Shown here one piece after another: positions 16,324 to 19,976 of a stretch of 19,976 bases of DNA. The stretch is from positions 1-19,976 of the forward strand of contig JAAUQA010000004.1 in NCBI GenBank assembly GCA_012032855.1. Reading direction: 5' to 3'. The first letter of the stretch is position 1; every line of letters begins with the position of its first letter. The notes under the pieces were generated by a model that worked only from the letters and a program-made list of their open reading frames with translations, ran no database searches and was not told the DNA's origin. This DNA comes from Candidatus Competibacteraceae bacterium. Its GTDB lineage: Bacteria; Pseudomonadota; Gammaproteobacteria; Competibacterales; Competibacteraceae. A program made the position numbers and the translations under genes.

Positions 16324-17578
16324 CTAACGCTTCATGGACTCGAAGAATTCCTTGTTGGTACGGGTGTTCTTAAGCCGTTCCAATAAAATTCCATAGCCTG
16401 CAGTTCGTCCATCGGGTGCAATAGCTTGCGCAAAATCCAGATCTTCTGCAGGTCTTCGGCATCGGTCAGCAGTTCTTCGCGGCGGGTGCCGGAACGATTG
16501 ATGTCGATTGATGGATACACGCGTTTCTCAGCAATCTTGCGATCCAGATGGAGTTCCAGGTTGCCGGTACCTTTGAACTCTTCGTAAATGACATCATCCA
16601 TCCGCGAACCGGTGTCGACCAGCGCGGTGGCGATGATGGATAAACTTCCTCCCTCTTCAATATTGCGCGCCGCGCCGAAGAACCGTTTCGGTCGTTGTAA
16701 GGCATTGGCGTCCACGCCACCGGTCAGTACCTTGCCCGAAGAGGGAACCACTGTGTTGTAGGCCCGCGCCAGCCGGGTAATGGAATCTAGCAAAATCACC
16801 ACATCGCGTTTGTGTTCCACCAGCGCTTGGCCTTGTCAATCACCATTTCAGCGACTTGCACATGACGGGTGGCCGGTTCGTCAAAGGTGCTGGAAACCAC
16901 TTCGCCGCGCACCGAACGCTGCATTTCGGTGACCTCCTCCGGGCGTTCATCAATCAGCAAGACGATGAGATAACATTCCGGATGATTTAAGGAAATGCTT
17001 TGCGCGATGTTCTGCAACATCATGGTCTTGCCGGCTTTGGGCGGCGACACGATCAGGCCGCGCTGGCCTTTACCGATAGGTGCCACTAAATCGATTACCC
17101 GCGCCGTGATGTCCTCGGTGCTGCCATTGCCACGCTCCAACTGCAACCACTCGGTGGCATGCAAGGGAGTAAGATTCTCGAACAATACCTTGTTCTTAGC
17201 ATTTTCCGGCGGCTCGAAATTGATTTCGCTGACTTTCAACAGCGCGAAATACCGCTCACCTTCCTTGGGGGGACGAATTTTACCGCATACGGTATCCCCG
17301 GTGCGTAAATTAAAACGGCGAATTTGGCTAGGAGAGACATAAATATCGTCAGGTCCGGCCAGATAAGAACTATCTGCCGAGCGGAGGAAGCCGAATCCGT
17401 CCTGGAGAATTTCCAACACACCATCGCCGGAGATGTCTTCGCCGTTTTTGGCCGTCGCCTTGAGAATCGCAAAAATAACATCCTGCTTGCGGGAGCGGGC
17501 CATGCCCTCAAGTCTTAAACTCTGCGCAATGGCAATCAGTTCAGCAGCAGATTTCTTTTTAAGCTCAGTCAGGTTCAT
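16324..17578 (-). CDS. rho: Transcription termination factor Rho, two frameshifts
   Basis: Hexameric RNA helicase that ends transcription of untranslated RNA. The restored length is 418 residues (E. coli 419). Seen: N-terminal Rho-N helices ([20 protein letters not shown]), the RNA-binding cold-shock-like domain ([39 protein letters not shown]), Walker A (PPKAGKT), [29 protein letters not shown], the Q loop region ([20 protein letters not shown]) and the R loop ([13 protein letters not shown]). Two one-base deletions break it: near 16821-16825 (KAKR should run into LVEHKRDVV) and in a T run at 16385-16388 (QAMEF should run into [20 protein letters not shown], stop at 16324). It follows trxA, as in E. 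coli. Confidence 0.95.
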
Positions 17579-17779
17579 GTAAGTAAAAGCTATCGGATAG
17601 AGGCATAGACAACAGAGCGCGCGCCTTTACGGAAAGAGGGCGAGTGCGCAGGTGAATTGAGGTGTTAGCCGACGAGCGGCGAGATGGTAAACGGCAGCCT
17701 GGAAACGATTGGCTAAAGAGTACGCTAACACGCTTGACAAACGACGTCTACCCTTTAATAGACGCCGTTTGCCGCTTTA
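17579..17779 (-). other. rho leader region with a hairpin
   Basis: Two hundred bases separate trxA from rho. A stem of 13 pairs with one G-U, CAAACGACGTCTA (17738-17750) with TAGACGCCGTTTG (17759-17771), lies just after the trxA stop and may end or attenuate its transcript; T tracts are poor. The rest shows no gene. Long rho leaders are known sites of Rho self-control in E. coli, and a similar role here is an inference. Confidence 0.45.
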
Positions 17780-18109
17780 TTATGACAAATTGCTGTCAAT
17801 AAATGCAGCTAGTTGAGATTTGGAGAGCGCGCCGACTTTGGTGGCCTCCACGTTTCCGTTGCGAAACAGCATCAGAGTAGGAATGCCGCGAATACCGTAT
17901 TTTGGCGGGGTGGCGGGGTTTTCGTCAATGTTCAGTTTGGCCACTTTTAATTTGCCTGCGTATTCATCGGCGACTTCATTCAAAATAGGGGCGATCATTT
18001 TGCATGGGCCACACCATTCAGCCCAATAATCCACTAGCACCGGGTTATCGGCATTCAGTACATCGGTTTCAAACGTATCGTCGGTTACATGAATAATCTG
18101 GTCACTCAC
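17780..18109 (-). CDS. trxA: Thioredoxin 1
   Basis: Small cytoplasmic disulfide reductase, kept reduced by thioredoxin reductase. 109 residues from the GTG at 18109, the same length as E. coli TrxA, whose start SDKIIHLTDDSF closely matches [12 protein letters not shown] here. The active site is WCGPC (Cys33 and Cys36), followed by [40 protein letters not shown] (cis-proline loop) and LMLFRNG. GGAG lies nine bases before the GTG. A longer reading from an in-frame TTG at 18124 overlaps that ribosome site, so I reject it. It lies upstream of rho in the usual order. Frame intact. Confidence 0.95.
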   Translation of the reverse strand: MSDQIIHVTDDTFETDVLNADNPVLVDYWAEWCGPCKMIAPILNEVADEYAGKLKVAKLNIDENPATPPKYGIRGIPTLMLFRNGNVEATKVGALSKSQLAAFIDSNLS

Positions 18110-18212
18110 GACATTCGTCTCCAAAATGAGCCTGACTTCTAGAGGACTACTTTCGCGGTCAGCCGGAATATGAGATGTTACTATGAATAGTATCCCGCTT
18201 TCCGAAACCGGG

Positions 18213-18242
18213 CGAAGGGTGGAGGGCGAACACCGCCCTTCG
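18213..18242. other. Imperfect hairpin between trxA and the helicase gene
   Basis: CGAAGGG (18213-18219) is complementary to CCCTTCG (18236-18242), and an inner GGGCG (18224-18228) to CGCCC (18234-18238); the two pairings compete. It lies in the divergent gap upstream of both genes, so it is not an obvious terminator. It may be another dispersed palindrome, but no second copy is in the window. Confidence 0.35.
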
Positions 18243-18344
18243 AAGCCATTGGTGAGGAGTTTTTGCCCCAGGTTTACCCGTTAGCATGAAATATCGACTA
18301 CCATTTCAGCCCAAACAACACTTGATTTCAAGTCCTATCCTTCA

Positions 18345-19631
18345 GTGTGCGGGACATTTTTAGAATTCTATGGAAAAAATCATCTGACAACTGTTCGTTT
18401 CGCTTCGCTTGGTTTACACGAAGCGCTCCTAGAAAGCCTGGAAGATGCAGGTCTGGTTTATTGCACGCCGATTCAGGCGGAGACCCTCCCACTGACCTTG
18501 AAGGGTCTTGACGTGGCTGGCCAGGCGCAAACGGGAACCGGCAAATCCGCAGCTTTCCTACTGGCTACTCTGCATTATCTCATGGAAACACCCGTTGACG
18601 AGGACAAAACCGGGCCTTGGGCTATCATGCTGGCACCGACTCGCGAGTTGGCGCTGCAAATTTACAACGATGCGCAATTGCTGGGGCGTTACACCGGCTT
18701 AAGATTCGCGGTCGTGTACGGTGGCACCGGCTATGAAGCTCAACGGCGTGCGTTGGAGGGGGGGGTTGATGTACTGATCGGCACCCCTGGTCGGCTTATT
18801 GATTACTACAAACAACGGGTGTTTGCCCTGAAAAATGTAGAGGTTGTGGTGTTGGATGAGGCGGATCGCATGTTCGATCTGGGGTTCATCTCGGATTTAC
18901 GTTACATTTTGCGCCGCATGCCGCCGGCCGGCAATCGCATCAATATGCTGTTTTCCGCAACCTTATCGGCGCGGGTCATGGAAATGGCCTATGAACACAT
19001 GAATGACCCTCGGGTGGTAAAAGTCGAAGCCGAACAGGTCACTGCCGACAACGTGAAACAAGTGCTTTACCACGCCTCCTCTGACGATAAAATTTCCTTG
19101 TTGCTTGGCGTTATGCATCACTATTCTCCGAAGCGCACCATGGTGTTCGTCAATACCAAACGGGCGGCGGAACGGGTGTCGGCCTATTTATTGGGTAACG
19201 GCTTAGAGGCCGGCGTGTTGTCGGGCGATATTCCCCAAACCAAACGCCAGCGCTTGTTGGAGCGGTTTCAACAGGGGGATCTACCGATTCTGGTGGCGAC
19301 CGATGTGGCCGCTCGGGGGCTGCACATTCCTGAGGTCAGCCATGTGATCAATTTCGACTTGCCCCAGGATGCCGAAGATTACGTGCATCGTATCGGTCGC
19401 ACCGCGCGTATTGGGGCTAGCGGTGATGCCATCAGCTTCGCCTGCGAGCAGTATGTCTATTCCTTACCTGAAATCGAAGACTATATCGGGCAAAAAATCC
19501 CGGTAGCGCCGATCACTGAAGAATTACTCCGCAAACCCACGGCTCCCAAACGCTCCGAAAGACGTCGGCCACCAACGCGAACCGGCGGCAATCGGCGACC
19601 CGTACGACGCCGTCCCAGTAGCAGCAGCTAG
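18345..19631 (+). CDS. rhlB: RhlB-like DEAD-box ATP-dependent RNA helicase
   Basis: A DEAD-box helicase that unwinds RNA; RhlB in E. coli works in the degradosome. In order: Q motif (YCTPIQ), AQTGTGKS (61-68, ATP binding), [13 protein letters not shown] (147-150), DEAD (171-174), SAT (204-206), [19 protein letters not shown] and HRIGRTAR. The C-terminus is a basic, disordered, Arg/Pro-rich tail, likely for RNA binding. The open frame starts at GTG 18345, but E. coli-like relatives begin near MxKTHLT, and ATG 18370 would give [11 protein letters not shown] if the A run at 18374-18379 were one base longer. I suspect a deletion there and that 18370 is the true start. The RhlB assignment within the family is likely, not certain. 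Confidence 0.88.
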   Translation: MCGTFLEFYGKNHLTTVRFASLGLHEALLESLEDAGLVYCTPIQAETLPLTLKGLDVAGQAQTGTGKSAAFLLATLHYLMETPVDEDKTGPWAIMLAPTRELALQIYNDAQLLGRYTGLRFAVVYGGTGYEAQRRALEGGVDVLIGTPGRLIDYYKQRVFALKNVEVVVLDEADRMFDLGFISDLRYILRRMPPAGNRINMLFSATLSARVMEMAYEHMNDPRVVKVEAEQVTADNVKQVLYHASSDDKISLLLGVMHHYSPKRTMVFVNTKRAAERVSAYLLGNGLEAGVLSGDIPQTKRQRLLERFQQGDLPILVATDVAARGLHIPEVSHVINFDLPQDAEDYVHRIGRTARIGASGDAISFACEQYVYSLPEIEDYIGQKIPVAPITEELLRKPTAPKRSERRRPPTRTGGNRRPVRRRPSSSS

Positions 19632-19645
19632 CTTTTCGGATCACA

Positions 19646-19747
19646 GTGATGTCAATGCTTATGAAACCCGCCGTGGCCAGCGGTCATGAACGGGTCACCG
19701 AGGCCGCTTGCGAGATACTACAGGCCGGCGGTAATGCTTTCGATGCT
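19646..19747 (+). pseudogene. 5' fragment of a gamma-glutamyltransferase gene
   Basis: About 34 codons resemble the start of gamma-glutamyltranspeptidase: KPAVASGHERVTEAACEILQ followed by the hallmark AGGNAFDA. Likeness ends at about 19747. The bases that follow are instead the complement of a rhodanese-domain gene. The family is normally over 500 residues, so nearly all of it is missing. Either a rearrangement truncated it or the contig is chimeric here. Confidence 0.6.
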
Positions 19748-19975
19748 ATCAGTCTCCATACCGGCTGCTTTCCAGGCTTTAATGCCGCCGTCGAGATAAC
19801 CCAGGCAATAGTCGTAACCTACGCGCGCCAGGCGGGTGACGACTTCTTCTTCGCGACCATCCTCAGCAACAAAAAGAATTGGTTGTTTTAAATCAGGAAT
19901 CAAAGCACCTACCCACGGTGCAAAATTATCATCAATACCAATGAAAATTGAACCCGGAATAAAACCTTTGGCAAA
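19718..19975 (-). pseudogene. Rhodanese-domain fragment of an MBL-fold sulfur protein, cut at both ends
   Basis: Read leftwards from the window edge: FAKGFIPGSIFIGIDDNFAP, then WVGALIPDLKQPILFVAEDG, REEEVVTRLARVGYDYCLGY and LDGGIKAWKAAGMETDSIES. This matches the first rhodanese repeat of metallo-beta-lactamase/rhodanese proteins, which act on persulfides. In those proteins a second rhodanese domain follows; here a stop comes right after the junction with the gamma-glutamyltransferase fragment. The catalytic-type cysteine loop is absent, as is common in this repeat. The right-hand part is visibly more AT-rich than its neighbours, which suggests a foreign source. The start lies beyond the window. 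Confidence 0.65.
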
Positions 19976-19976
19976 T

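Noticed and set aside
17236..17511. Minus-strand frame within rho
   Set aside because: It overlaps the conserved RNA-binding domain of Rho in another frame and has no family features.

Overview
The window looks like a gammaproteobacterial chromosome segment of roughly 50-55% GC. Core proteins (Rho, TrxA, MetK, AhcY, PurH, PurD, RhlB-type helicase) are gammaproteobacterial in character, and trxA-rho next to an rhlB-like gene and purH-purD are familiar arrangements. A TsdA-like dihaem cytochrome c suggests a lineage able to oxidise thiosulfate. The short dispersed repeats with GGGTCAGGTCTTGC ends resemble REP/RAYT-type elements of environmental gammaproteobacteria (a Competibacter-like organism is a guess).

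Layout. 1-6200 is an accessory stretch divided into blocks by four copies of one short inverted-repeat family (about 23, 1417, 3727 and 6141): a lone pstS-like gene with a Pho-box-like array; a decayed RND efflux operon, a VOC-family gene and a WYL regulator; then a Crp/Fnr regulator, a DUF2892 membrane protein and the TsdA-like cytochrome. 6180-8201 holds a GNAT acetyltransferase whose 3' end runs into a repeat, a small unknown protein, and a divergent GcvA-type LysR regulator. 8202-9293 is a probable accessory insert ending in an overlapping DUF4160/DUF2442 pair, next to tRNA-Phe(GAA). 9546-13222 (minus) is the activated methyl cycle: metK, an SAH riboswitch, ahcY and metF. 13389-16323 is purH-purD, facing trxA-rho (16324-18109, minus) with abutting stop codons. 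An RhlB-like DEAD-box helicase follows. The last 330 bases join the start of a gamma-glutamyltransferase gene to an inverted rhodanese-domain fragment.

How the genes work together. MetK makes SAM, AhcY recycles the S-adenosylhomocysteine left by methylation, and MetF supplies methyl-tetrahydrofolate for homocysteine remethylation. The riboswitch lets SAH level control ahcY and perhaps metF. PurH and PurD belong to purine synthesis, which shares folate one-carbon units with MetF. The Fnr-like regulator, DUF2892 protein and cytochrome form a likely sulfur/redox module.

Caution on quality. Many conserved genes (VOC, DUF4160, DUF2442, metF, ahcY, metK, purH, rho twice, probably the rhlB start, and the efflux adaptor) contain one-base frameshifts, mostly deletions and several in homopolymers. 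Because essential genes are hit, I read most as sequencing or assembly errors and give restored full-length genes.
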